DNA of 64,000 nucleotides, taken from the NCBI RefSeq assembly GCF_000378465.1, contig NZ_KB899921.1:1-64000 (forward strand), given 5' to 3'. The stretch's first letter is position 1; each line of letters opens with the position of its first letter. The stretch comes from Elioraea tepidiphila DSM 17972 (lineage in GTDB: Bacteria > Pseudomonadota > Alphaproteobacteria > Acetobacterales > Acetobacteraceae). Made by a program: the position numbers and the translations under genes. The notes under the pieces were generated by a model. That model ran no database searches and was not told where the DNA came from. It worked only from the letters and a program-made list of their open reading frames with translations. Below, in pieces: positions 55,825 through 64,000 of the stretch.

Positions 55825-55836
55825 ACTTGCCCAAGT
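55825..55836. promoter_or_regulatory. Candidate MarR operator
   Basis: ACTTG-CC-CAAGT is a perfect 12-base palindrome, 33 bases before the MarR-GNAT start, in an otherwise small promoter-size gap after folC. A related CTTGC...GCTTG block follows at 55847-55859. Confidence 0.45.
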
Positions 55837-55869
55837 CAACGATCTGCTTGCTAGGCTTGGGGGCGCCCC

Positions 55870-56811
55870 ATGGATGACTCCGTCGACACCCCGCTCGACC
55901 GCCAGATCGCCGCTTTCCGCCGCTTCACCCGCTTCTACACCCGGCATCTCGGCGTGCTGCGCGAGGGGCTGCTCGACAGCCCCTATCCGCTCACCGAGGC
56001 GCGGGTGCTCTACGAGCTCGCCCAGGCGCCGGACCTCGGCGCGGCCGACTTGGCCCGCCGGCTCGGGCTCGACGCCGGCTATCTCAGCCGCATCCTGCGC
56101 CGCTTCGAGACCGACGGGCTGCTCGCCCGCGAGCCTGTGCCCGAGGACGGGCGGCGCGCCACGCTGCGGCTGACCGAGGCGGGGCGGCAGGAATTCGCCG
56201 TGCTGGATGCCGCCTCGCGCGGCCAGGTGCGCGGCCTGCTTGCGCGCCTGCCGGACGCCGCCCGCCGCCGGCTGGTCGCGGCGATGCGCACCGTCGAGGC
56301 CCTGCTCGACCGCGACGCGCCCGCGCCCTGGCTGATCCGCCCGCTCGGCCCCGGCGATGGCGGCTGGGTGGTCGAGAGCCATGGCCGGCTCTATGCGCAG
56401 GAGTACGGCTGGAACGCCGAGTTCGAGGCGCTGGTCGCCGAGATCGTCGCCGCGTTCCTGCGCGCCCATGACCCCGCGCGCGAGGGCGGCTGGATCGCCG
56501 AACGCGACGGCGTGCCGGTCGGGTCGGTGTTCGTCGTGCGTCAGGACGCGCGCACCGCCAAGCTGCGCCTGCTGCTGGTCGAGCCCGAGGCGCGCGGCCT
56601 GGGCATCGGCCGGCGTCTGGTCGAGCACGCGATCGGCTTCGCGCGCGGCGCCGGCTATGCGCGCATGACGCTCTGGACCAATGACGTGCTGGTGGCGGCG
56701 CGGCGGATCTACGAGGCCGCCGGCTTCGTCTGCACCGCGCGCGAGCCCCACACCAGCTTCGGCAAGGACCTGATCTCCGAGACCTGGGAGCGCGCGCTCA
56801 CGCCGGAATGA
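55870..56811 (+). CDS. MarR-GNAT fusion protein
   Basis: The 313-residue protein has an N-terminal MarR winged helix (residues ~1-145: LTEARVLYELAQAPDLGAAD, LGLDAGYLSRILRRFETDGL, DGRRATLRLTEAGR). It is fused to a C-terminal GNAT acetyltransferase (residues ~152-305) with the acetyl-CoA loop RGLGIGRRLVEHAIGFA and LWTNDVLVAARRIYEAAGF. Such fusions are known in proteobacteria and actinobacteria. It probably regulates itself via the upstream palindrome. Its 3' end overlaps the convergent cupin gene by 14 bases. Confidence 0.9.
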   Translation: MDDSVDTPLDRQIAAFRRFTRFYTRHLGVLREGLLDSPYPLTEARVLYELAQAPDLGAADLARRLGLDAGYLSRILRRFETDGLLAREPVPEDGRRATLRLTEAGRQEFAVLDAASRGQVRGLLARLPDAARRRLVAAMRTVEALLDRDAPAPWLIRPLGPGDGGWVVESHGRLYAQEYGWNAEFEALVAEIVAAFLRAHDPAREGGWIAERDGVPVGSVFVVRQDARTAKLRLLLVEPEARGLGIGRRLVEHAIGFARGAGYARMTLWTNDVLVAARRIYEAAGFVCTAREPHTSFGKDLISETWERALTPE

Positions 56812-57322
56812 CCCGCGCGCGCCAGGCGCGGACCAGCGGCCCGTCCTCGCCGAACAGCGGGTCGGTGGCGGGCAGCGGCACGGCGGCCACGCGCAGGGCG
56901 GCATCGGCAGGAGGGGTCTCGTCGCGCGCGAGATCCGGCTCCGCGCCGGGCGGGTAGAAGCCGACACACGCGAAATCCGCACTGCCCCAGAGCGCGCAGT
57001 GCCCGACCCCGGCGGGGATCAGCACCGCATCGCCGGCCGCGAGCTCGACCTTCGCCCCGCCCTCGCCGCCGAACTGCACCCGCGCCCGGCCCGACACCAC
57101 CCCCAGCGCCTCGTGCGCATCGGCATGGAAGTGGTGGAACGGATAGACTCCGCCCTGCCAGAACCCGTGCCAGCCGCGCGCGCCGGCGAGCGCGCGCAAG
57201 CCGGCCACCGACCGCTCCGCCTCCGCCAGCACGCCGCGATACACGAGCAGCGGCAGGTCGGGGTTGTTCGGCACACCGCCCGAGGGGGCGGCGAACAGAA
57301 GGGGCTCGACCCGCGCCGTCAT
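56798..57322 (-). CDS. Cupin (YjlB-like) protein
   Basis: The 174-residue cupin has metal-binding motif 1 in FHHFHADAHEALGVVSG (His, His, Glu) and motif 2 in AGDAVLIPAGVGHCALW, with the conserved GFYPPG. This is the YjlB-like type; relatives have no assigned reaction. The ATG overlaps the stop of the sugar dehydrogenase gene by four bases (ATGA), so they are translated together. Confidence 0.85.
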   Translation of the reverse strand: MTARVEPLLFAAPSGGVPNNPDLPLLVYRGVLAEAERSVAGLRALAGARGWHGFWQGGVYPFHHFHADAHEALGVVSGRARVQFGGEGGAKVELAAGDAVLIPAGVGHCALWGSADFACVGFYPPGAEPDLARDETPPADAALRVAAVPLPATDPLFGEDGPLVRAWRARVIPA

Positions 57323-58425
57323 GCCGGGTCGAGCCGCCAGATCGCGCCGCGGCTGCTGTCGGTCAGCAGATAGACCCGCCCGTCCGGCCCGACGCGCACA
57401 TCGCGGATGCGCTCGCCGAAGGTGGGGATGCGCTCCTCGGCCACCACCCGGTCGCCCTCCAGCGTCAGCCGCGCGACGTGGCGGCCGCGCAGCGCGCCGA
57501 CCAGCATGTTGCCGCGCCAGCCGGGGAAGGCGTCGCCGTCGTAGAACGCGAGCCCCGAGGGCGCGATCGAAGGCGTCCAGACATGCACCAGGTCTTCCAT
57601 CCCGGGCAGCGAGGTGTGCGGCGTGATCTGCGCGCCGCCGTAGTGCACGCCATGGGTGGCGCGCGGCCAGCCGTAATTCGCGCCGCGCTTGATCAGGTTC
57701 ACCTCGTCGCCGCCCTGCGGTCCGTGCTCGTGCAGCCAGATCTGATCCGTGCCCGGCCGCACCGCGAGCCCCTGGATGTTGCGGTGGCCCCAGGACCAGA
57801 TCTCGGGCCGCGCGTCATTGCGGCTGACGAACGGGTTGTCGGGCGGCACCTGGCCATCCGGTGTCAGCCGCAGCAGCGAGCCGTTGTGGTCGGCGAGGTC
57901 CTGCGACCGCTCCATCCGGCCGCGATCGCCGAGCCCCATGTAGATCATCCCATCCGGCCCGAAGGCGAGGCGGCAGCCGAAATGCTGGCCGCTGGTCGCG
58001 CGCGGCTCGGCGGCGAACAGGGTGCGGACATCCTCGAACCGCGTCTCGGCGAAGCGCGCGCGCACCAGCGCCGAGGAGAACCCGCCCTCGCCCTGCTGCA
58101 CCTGGCAGAGATAGACGAGGCCGTTCCGCGCGAAATCGGGGTGCAGGATCACGTCGAGCATGCCGCCCTGGCCGCGCGCCACGGTCTCGGGCAGGCCGGC
58201 GAGCGGGTCGGAGAGGGTGCCGTCCGGGCCGACCAGACGCACGCGGCCGGGCCGTTCGGTCACCAGCATCCGCCCGTTCGGCAGGAAGGCGAGGCCCCAG
58301 GGGTGGTCGAGCCCTTGTGCCACCGGCGTGACACGGAACGCGGCGCGCTCGGTGCGCACCACCTCCTGCGCGGCGAGCGGACCCGCCAGCATCAGGCCGG
58401 CGGCGGCGAATAGCAGGGGCTTCAT
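57319..58425 (-). CDS. PQQ-dependent soluble aldose sugar dehydrogenase-like protein
   Basis: The 368-residue periplasmic six-bladed propeller of the glucose/sorbosone dehydrogenase family has signal peptide MKPLLFAAAGLMLAGPLAAQ. HPWGLAFLPNGRMLVTERPG, GQHFGCRLAFGPDGMIYMGL, YxGHRN-type WSWGHRNIQGLAV and WLHEHGPQGGDEVNLIKRGAN are family signatures, as in E. coli YliI. GGGGAGGTG precedes the ATG. It probably oxidises aldoses with PQQ; operon with the cupin. Confidence 0.9.
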   Translation of the reverse strand: MKPLLFAAAGLMLAGPLAAQEVVRTERAAFRVTPVAQGLDHPWGLAFLPNGRMLVTERPGRVRLVGPDGTLSDPLAGLPETVARGQGGMLDVILHPDFARNGLVYLCQVQQGEGGFSSALVRARFAETRFEDVRTLFAAEPRATSGQHFGCRLAFGPDGMIYMGLGDRGRMERSQDLADHNGSLLRLTPDGQVPPDNPFVSRNDARPEIWSWGHRNIQGLAVRPGTDQIWLHEHGPQGGDEVNLIKRGANYGWPRATHGVHYGGAQITPHTSLPGMEDLVHVWTPSIAPSGLAFYDGDAFPGWRGNMLVGALRGRHVARLTLEGDRVVAEERIPTFGERIRDVRVGPDGRVYLLTDSSRGAIWRLDPA

Positions 58426-58511
58426 GGAACACCTCCCCGATGAATGGACCGAGCGGGAGGTGGCGGTGCGGGCGGAGCGGGAAAACCCCCGCTCGCGCCC
58501 CTGTCAGCGGG

Positions 58512-58838
58512 TCAGATGTTCTGCTCGACCCAGGCGGTGAGGTTGCTCTTGCTGTCCGCGCCGACCTTGGTGGCGATCGCCTGGCCGCCCTTGAACAGCA
58601 TCAGCGTCGGGATGCCGCGCACGGCGAAGCGGTTCGGCGTGACCGGGTTCTCGTCGATGTTCACCTTGGCCACCGTGAGCTTGCCCTCGTAGGACTTCGC
58701 GATCTCCTCGAGCGCCGGCGCGATCGCCTTGCAGGGGCCGCACCACTCGGCCCAGAAATCCACGAGCACCGGACCCTGGGCCTGCAGCACGTCGGTCTCG
58801 AAGCTCTGGTCGGAGACGGACTTGGTGTTCGCGCTCAT
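58512..58838 (-). CDS. trxA: Thioredoxin
   Basis: The 108-residue cytoplasmic dithiol reductant has active site WCGPCK in [20 protein letters not shown] and the cis-Pro loop [12 protein letters not shown]. The ATG at 58838 ([10 protein letters not shown]) has CGGGAG upstream. The predicted promoter 58872-58900 lies between addA and trxA. addA-trxA adjacency is common in alphaproteobacteria. Confidence 0.96.
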   Translation of the reverse strand: MSANTKSVSDQSFETDVLQAQGPVLVDFWAEWCGPCKAIAPALEEIAKSYEGKLTVAKVNIDENPVTPNRFAVRGIPTLMLFKGGQAIATKVGADSKSNLTAWVEQNI

Positions 58839-58871
58839 GCGCTGGCTCCCGAGAGTTGAACGACTGGCGAG

Positions 58872-58900
58872 CATATCGTGACGCGGCGCCGGCCGTCCAA
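58872..58900 (-). promoter_or_regulatory. Predicted trxA promoter
   Basis: On the minus strand the -35 box TTGGAC (58895-58900) and the -10 box GATATG (58872-58877) have a 17-base spacer, just after the addA stop at 58914. Confidence 0.5.
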
Positions 58901-58913
58901 GCGGGTGGACCGC

Positions 58914-61900
58914 TCAGCCCTCCCCTGCATCGGGCGCGTGGGTATCCAGCACCGCATCGGGCAGGGGCATCAGCCGGGCGGCGTAGGTCCAGACCAGCGC
59001 GCAGCGCACGGTCCGGCCGGGGAAGATGTCGCGCAGCACGGCGCGATAGGCCGCCATCTGGCGCAGATAGAGCCGGGCCACGTCCTCCACCCGCTCGGGC
59101 GGCGGGCGGTTCGTCTTGTAGTCGGCGACCAGCACGGCGGCATCGGTGACCGCGAGCCGATCGACCGTGCCGTTCACCGTGCGGGCGCCGATCCGGCCGA
59201 TGATCGGCGCCTCGGCCAGGCTGCCGGGGGTGAACAGCGGCGCGAAGGCTGGGTCGTCGAGGATCGCGAGCGTCTCGGCCGCGATCGCCTTGGCCTCCTC
59301 GGGCGTGACCTCCTGCCCGGCGAGGAACCGGCGCGCTGCTGGCAGCCGATCGGCTTGCGGCAGATCGGGCAGGTGCTGGAGCAGGGCGTGGATGATGATG
59401 CCGCGCCGGAAGCGCCGCCCGGAGCGGTCGCCGGCGGCGACGGGAGGGGCAGCGGGCGACTCCTCGCCGTCCTCGCGCGAGGGGCGGATCGGGCGCGGCG
59501 CGGGCGCCTCGGCGGGGGCCGGGGTCTCGGCCCAGAGCGGCGGACGGACCGGCGCCGGGGCCTCGGCCTCGCGCCGGTCGGGGGCGGGATCGCGCGCCTG
59601 CGGCGCCTCCAGCCGCCAGCCCTCGCCGGTCCAGCCCGCCTCGCCGGCCCAGGCGCGGCTGTCGAAGGCGAAGGGCCCGGCGCCGGGGAGCGCACGGAAC
59701 CCCGCCTCGACCAGCCGGTACCAGCAGCCGTTGCTCGGCCCCTGCTTGCCGTACCAGCCGCAGACGATCAGCCGGTCCTCGGCCCGCGTGAGGGCCACAT
59801 AGAGCAGGCGCCGGTGCTCGGCGTCCTGGCGCGCGCGCTCGGCGGTGAGCAGATCGTCGAACACGGGATCGCGCAGCGCCGACCGCGGCGCCCAGAGCGG
59901 CACGTGCGGACGGTCCGGCACCGTATCGTCGGCCCAGAGCACGGTCTCCTGCACGCGCGGCTCGCGCACCGTGTCGGGCAGGATCACGATCGGCGCCTGC
60001 AAGCCCTTGGCCGCGTGCACGGTCATGACGCGCACGGCGTCGCCCGCGCCCTCCTGCTCGCGCTTCACCTCCAGCCCGCTGCGCTCGATCCAGTGGATGA
60101 AGCCCTGCATGCTGGGGGGCGCCAACTGCTCGTAGTGCAGCGCCTGGGCGAGCAGCTCCTCGATCGGATCGGCCGCATCGGGGCCGAGCCGGCGCCGGAG
60201 CCGCCAGCGCCCGCGCCGTTCGCCGAGCAGATGCGCGAGCACGTCGTAGGGCCGGTCGTAGTCGGCGCGCGCGGCGATCTCCTCGATCAGCGATGCGGCC
60301 GCTTCCCATTCGCGCCGCTCGGCGCGACGGTCGCGCAGCGCCGACCACAGCGTGGAGGGGCGCAGCCGCGCGACATCGTCGCGGTCGCGCGCGAGCGCGA
60401 ACAGGCTGTCCTCATCGACGTCGCAGAACGGCCCGCGCAGCACCTCGGCGAGCGCGAGATCGTCCTCCGGCTGCACGGCGGCGCGGCAGAGGGCGAGGAT
60501 GTCCTGCACCGGCAGGCTCTCGGCCAGGGTCAGCCGATCCAGACCCGAAACGGGCACCTGCTCGCGCTTCAGCTCGCGCACGAGTTTCGCGACGAAGGCA
60601 TCGCGGCGGCGCACCAGGATCATCACGTCGCCGGCACGGATCCGACGCGCGCGCGCCGGCAGGTCCTCGCGGCCGATCCAGGACTTGATGCGCCGCGCGA
60701 TCGCGACCGCGAGGCGCTGCGCCGGATCGGGCAGTTCGATCGCCTCGGTCACCGGTTCCCAGGCCTCCGGCTGGGGCGCATCCGCGCCCGAGACGAGCGG
60801 CCAGAGCTCGACCGACCCCGCATGACCTTCGCGCGCGGCGCGATGCGCGATCGTCTCGCCGGCGAGCGAGACGCCGCGCCCGGCATCGCCCGCGAACACC
60901 GCATCGGTGAGGGCCAGCACCGGCGCGACCGAGCGGAACGACAGCGTCAGGCTCTCCGGCCGCCAGCCCGCGCGTGCATCGTGGGCGCGGCGCTCGAAGA
61001 TGGCCTTCCAGTCCACGAAGGCCTGCGGATCGGCGCCCTGGAAGCCGTAGATCGACTGCTTGTCGTCGCCGACCGCGAACATGGTGCGCGGCCCCGGCCG
61101 CGCGCCGAGCCCGGTGAAGAACTCCTCGGTCAGCGCGCCGACGACCGCCCACTGGTCCGGGTTCGTGTCCTGCGCCTCGTCGAGCAGCACGTGATCGAGG
61201 CCCGCATCCAGCTTGTAGTGCACCCACTCCACCGCGCCGTCGGTCTCCAGCAGGCGGCGCGCGGCCGCGATCAGGTCGTCGTAGTCGAGGGCCGCGCGCG
61301 CCTCCTTGGAGTCGCGGTAGCGCTCGATCACCGGCAGGCCGATGCGCGCCAGCGCGGCCGAGGCCTCGGCGAGCCGCACCGCGCGCAGACGCCGCTCGAT
61401 CGCGATCACGCGCTCGGCCTCGGCAGAGGCGATCGCGTAGGCGTCGGCGCAGAGGGACTGCACTTTCTTCGGCGCAACGGTCTTCTCGGCACGCGCGGTG
61501 CCGGTGGCCGTCAGGAACAGCGCGCGGTAGTCGTCCCACTGCGCCTTGCGCGCGGCAGGATCGGCGGCGAGCCAGGCGCGCAAGGCGTGACCGCTCTCCA
61601 CCTGTCCCCCGTTCGCGCCGATCCACGCCTCGGCGAGCCGCGCAAGCGCCGCCGGGTCGGGCGGCTCGCAGGCATCCGCGAGCACGGAGTCTTCCGTATC
61701 GTCGAGATCGAGCCCGAGCACGCGACGCTGGGCCGCGGCGACACCGTCGGGGCTGTTGCCGCTGGCGGCGAGGCCGGGCCGGCCGCGCGCGGGCAGCACG
61801 GCGCGGATCGCCTCGCCGAGCCGCCCGGGATCGGTCAGCGCCGCGAGCCGCGCGACCGCCTGTTCGCCCGACGCGGTCAGCGGCGCCTCGGCGAGCGCGG

Positions 61901-62375
61901 ACTCGCGCGCCTGTTCGAGCAGCCCCTGCGCCTCGGCCTCCTCGACGAGGGCGAATTGCGGCGGGATACGCGCCTCCAGCGGGAAGCGGCGCAACAGGCC
62001 CTGGCAGAAGGCGTGGATGGTCGCGATCTTCATCCCGCCCGGCAGGTCGAGCACGCGCGCGAACAGGGCGCGGGCGCGCTCGCGCGTCGCCGCGTCGGGG
62101 CGCGCGTCCGTGAGGTCGGCGATCTCGGCATCGAGCGCCTCGTCCGGCAGCGTCGCCCAGTCGCCGAGCCGCGCCTGCAGGCGTGTCGCCATCTCGGCGG
62201 CCGCCGCGCGGGTGAAGGTCAGGCAGAGGATGTGCGCCGGATCGTTCCCGGCAAGCATCAAGCGCAGCACGCGATCGACCAGCAGCCGCGTCTTGCCCGA
62301 GCCCGCCGACGCCGAGACCCAGGACGAGGCGCGCGGATCGGCCGCGCGCCGCTGCTCGGGGGTGGGCGCGCTCAT
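58914..62375 (-). CDS. addA: Double-strand break repair helicase AddA
   Basis: The 1153-residue helicase-nuclease subunit of AddAB initiates recombinational repair of DNA ends. It is a UvrD-type helicase with Walker A SASAGSGKTRLLVDR near the start, IATIHAFCQGLL, LLDEAQDTNPDQW (Walker B) and MFAVGDDKQSIYGFQGADP. VMTVHAAKGLQAPIVIL and LLYVALTRAEDRLIV follow. The C-terminal nuclease domain has VADYKTNRPPP. The ATG overlaps the addB stop by four bases (ATGA). Confidence 0.96.
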   Translation of the reverse strand: MSAPTPEQRRAADPRASSWVSASAGSGKTRLLVDRVLRLMLAGNDPAHILCLTFTRAAAAEMATRLQARLGDWATLPDEALDAEIADLTDARPDAATRERARALFARVLDLPGGMKIATIHAFCQGLLRRFPLEARIPPQFALVEEAEAQGLLEQARESALAEAPLTASGEQAVARLAALTDPGRLGEAIRAVLPARGRPGLAASGNSPDGVAAAQRRVLGLDLDDTEDSVLADACEPPDPAALARLAEAWIGANGGQVESGHALRAWLAADPAARKAQWDDYRALFLTATGTARAEKTVAPKKVQSLCADAYAIASAEAERVIAIERRLRAVRLAEASAALARIGLPVIERYRDSKEARAALDYDDLIAAARRLLETDGAVEWVHYKLDAGLDHVLLDEAQDTNPDQWAVVGALTEEFFTGLGARPGPRTMFAVGDDKQSIYGFQGADPQAFVDWKAIFERRAHDARAGWRPESLTLSFRSVAPVLALTDAVFAGDAGRGVSLAGETIAHRAAREGHAGSVELWPLVSGADAPQPEAWEPVTEAIELPDPAQRLAVAIARRIKSWIGREDLPARARRIRAGDVMILVRRRDAFVAKLVRELKREQVPVSGLDRLTLAESLPVQDILALCRAAVQPEDDLALAEVLRGPFCDVDEDSLFALARDRDDVARLRPSTLWSALRDRRAERREWEAAASLIEEIAARADYDRPYDVLAHLLGERRGRWRLRRRLGPDAADPIEELLAQALHYEQLAPPSMQGFIHWIERSGLEVKREQEGAGDAVRVMTVHAAKGLQAPIVILPDTVREPRVQETVLWADDTVPDRPHVPLWAPRSALRDPVFDDLLTAERARQDAEHRRLLYVALTRAEDRLIVCGWYGKQGPSNGCWYRLVEAGFRALPGAGPFAFDSRAWAGEAGWTGEGWRLEAPQARDPAPDRREAEAPAPVRPPLWAETPAPAEAPAPRPIRPSREDGEESPAAPPVAAGDRSGRRFRRGIIIHALLQHLPDLPQADRLPAARRFLAGQEVTPEEAKAIAAETLAILDDPAFAPLFTPGSLAEAPIIGRIGARTVNGTVDRLAVTDAAVLVADYKTNRPPPERVEDVARLYLRQMAAYRAVLRDIFPGRTVRCALVWTYAARLMPLPDAVLDTHAPDAGEG

Positions 62376-64000
62376 TCGCCGCCGAGCCCCGCCGACCACT
62401 CGTCCACGCGCGCGAGCACCGCGTAGGGCGAGCGGAACAGCTGAAGCCGCGGATGCGGCCGCGCCATGTAGGGCGTGGCCGGATCGTCGAAGGCGTGCAG
62501 GCGGCGAAGCAGGCCATTCCAGGCCGCTTCGGCCACGGCCTCCTCCTCGCCGGCGCAGCGCGGTTCGATCTCGCCCGGACTGAACCCACCGGAGAGATGC
62601 CAGTAGGCGAGCTCGCCCGGCGGCAGGGCCGGAATGCCCTTGAATGCGCCGCGTGCGGCAAGGGCGGCCTCCAGGGTGAGCTGCGGCTGCGTGCCCGATG
62701 TCACCTGCTTGTCGGTCGGTACGGTGCCGGTCTTGTAGTCGAGCACCGCGAGCCGGCCGTCGCGCTGCTCGATCCGATCCGCCTTCGCCACCAGCGTGAA
62801 CGCTCCGCCGGGCAGCCCGCCGATCACGTGCTCGGTCTTCACCTCGGCGAACAGGGCGCGCAGCGGCGCATTGGCCCGTCGCGTCGCCTCGGTCTGGGCG
62901 ACGAACCGCGCGATGCGCGCGAGCCGCGGTCGCCACAACGCCGCCTGCGCCGGGCGTGCGCCGCGCCGATCGAGCCGCCGCAGCAACGCCTCGGTCAGCA
63001 TCCGCTCGGCATGATCGGGCGCGGGCCAGGCGAGCCCTGTCGCGCGCAGCACGTCGGCGATGCCGCCATGCACGATGTCGCCGAAATCGCCGGCATCCGC
63101 CTCGTCGTCGAGCGGTTCGAGCGGCTCGATTCCGAGCACGCGGCGTGCGTAGAGCGCGTACGGGTCGGCGATCCAGGTCGCGATCTCGGTGACCGAGAGC
63201 CGGCGCGGCCGCGCGACGACCGGCGGGCGCGGCGCCGGGCGCGCCACCGGCAGCGGCGGTCCCGGATCGTCGAGCACGCGCGCGATCGCGGCGAAGTCGT
63301 CGGGCGGGCGGATCAGCCGCTCCGCCTCGTCACCGAACTGGCCATGCAGGAATGCCGCGAGCCGCGAGAGCCAGCGCGACGGCACGGTGGGCGCGCCTTC
63401 CGCGCGGCGGCTGCGCGTCAGCAGCACCTCGGCGCCGGTGCAGAGCAGTTGCACGACGTCGTGCGCGGCCTGGCCGATGCGCCGCTCGGGCGAGGGCAGC
63501 CCCATGTCCTCGCGCATCGGCCGCGACAGCCACGGGCCCGGCTCGGCAACGGCCGGCCATGTGCCCTCGTTCAGTCCGGCGAGCACGATGAGATCGGCGC
63601 GTTGCAGCCGCGCCTCCAGCGCGCCGAGGATCGCCACGCGCGGATGCTCGGCCTCGACCCGGCGGAGCCGCACCACGGGACCTTCCAGCATCGGTTCGAG
63701 CAGCGCGGGGAACTGGCGCGGCGCCACCGGCGGCAGGGTCTCGACCGCGAAGGCGAGCTCGGCGAGATGGCGCGCCAGCGCCTCGCCGTCCTCGCGCGCC
63801 CAGAGCCTGAGCGGGCCGGGCGTGTCGGGTGTGTCGGCGAGACGCTCGGCCGCGCGGAGATGCGCTTCGAGGAGTTCCCCGAGCGGAACGGAGCGCTGTC
63901 CGGCGAGCTCAAGCACGGGCGCCAGGATCGGCCGGATACGGCCGAGGCAGCGTGTCGCGGCGTCGAAATCGGCCCCGCGTGGCGGGAAGCCGCGCGCGGA
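62372..64000 (-). CDS. addB: Double-strand break repair protein AddB (partial, 5' end outside window)
   Basis: The C-terminal 542 residues of AddB are visible; the reading frame is open to the window edge. LIVLAGLNEGTWPAVAEPGP lies in the inactivated helicase part, LSVTEIATWIADPYALYARR precedes the nuclease, and VAKADRIEQ...LAVLDYKTGTVPT is the RecB-type nuclease motif. The four-Cys iron-sulphur set of the Bacillus protein is not visible here, as expected for the alphaproteobacterial type. Confidence 0.94.
   Translation of the reverse strand, partial: SARGFPPRGADFDAATRCLGRIRPILAPVLELAGQRSVPLGELLEAHLRAAERLADTPDTPGPLRLWAREDGEALARHLAELAFAVETLPPVAPRQFPALLEPMLEGPVVRLRRVEAEHPRVAILGALEARLQRADLIVLAGLNEGTWPAVAEPGPWLSRPMREDMGLPSPERRIGQAAHDVVQLLCTGAEVLLTRSRRAEGAPTVPSRWLSRLAAFLHGQFGDEAERLIRPPDDFAAIARVLDDPGPPLPVARPAPRPPVVARPRRLSVTEIATWIADPYALYARRVLGIEPLEPLDDEADAGDFGDIVHGGIADVLRATGLAWPAPDHAERMLTEALLRRLDRRGARPAQAALWRPRLARIARFVAQTEATRRANAPLRALFAEVKTEHVIGGLPGGAFTLVAKADRIEQRDGRLAVLDYKTGTVPTDKQVTSGTQPQLTLEAALAARGAFKGIPALPPGELAYWHLSGGFSPGEIEPRCAGEEEAVAEAAWNGLLRRLHAFDDPATPYMARPHPRLQLFRSPYAVLARVDEWSAGLGGE

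Noticed and set aside
58475-58494. Hairpin after trxA as terminator
   Set aside because: A 7-bp stem exists, but its T-run (minus strand) is in the loop instead of after the stem, so an intrinsic terminator is not supported.
58878-62426. 1182-codon + strand open frame
   Set aside because: It is entirely antisense to addA, which has all helicase and nuclease motifs; the frame is open only because of GC-rich third positions.

Overview
The window is about 70% GC and looks like the chromosome of an alphaproteobacterium, most likely Rhodospirillales/Acetobacteraceae (Roseomonas-like). This placement is inferred from the gene order (tuf-S10-spc-alpha without rpmJ or rpsD), an alpha-type AddAB, a PhaR-centred polyhydroxybutyrate region, the lnt-XRE pair, the trpF...trpBA-accD-folC order and several Bug/TctC binding proteins. 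No tRNA, rRNA, CRISPR, IS element or prophage was seen.

Layout. 1-15461: tuf, then 27 ribosomal, secY, adk and rpoA genes on the + strand. A strong promoter precedes rpsM, and a 14-bp-stem terminator follows rplQ. 15607-21253: a small-molecule uptake/catabolism island with two TctC binding proteins, a rhamnonate-dehydratase-like enolase-superfamily enzyme, a divergent GntR regulator, an amidohydrolase and an SDR. 21210-27549: a P-type cation ATPase and a TetR-DevB-DevC-DevA exporter operon whose promoter is framed by two identical palindromes. 27623-33785: NIPSNAP, DUF2272, SDR and methyltransferase genes, a third TctC and a TctBA membrane pair. 33805-41769: an XRE regulator and a PHB region (phaR, a PhaE-like ORF, a PhaC-like gene, phaA, phaB) with an SMP-30 lactonase, a double-YCII protein and a DUF900 hydrolase.

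41829-55789: lnt, a second XRE regulator, DUF2244, nth, sppA, ihfB, lapA, pyrF, trpF, trpB, trpA, accD and folC. The usually tight trpF-trpB junction is split by about 3 kb. That insert holds a dienelactone-hydrolase-like gene, a gene relic and three tandem cassettes for small secreted paralogous proteins. 55870-64000: a MarR-GNAT fusion, a cupin, a PQQ-type sugar dehydrogenase, trxA, addA and a partial addB.

The most novel element is the three-cassette array at 49660-51443. Each cassette has a leader hairpin, a signal-peptide ORF with two TGEAGG-type repeats at an exact 25-residue period, and a 10-bp 3' hairpin. I do not recognise the family.
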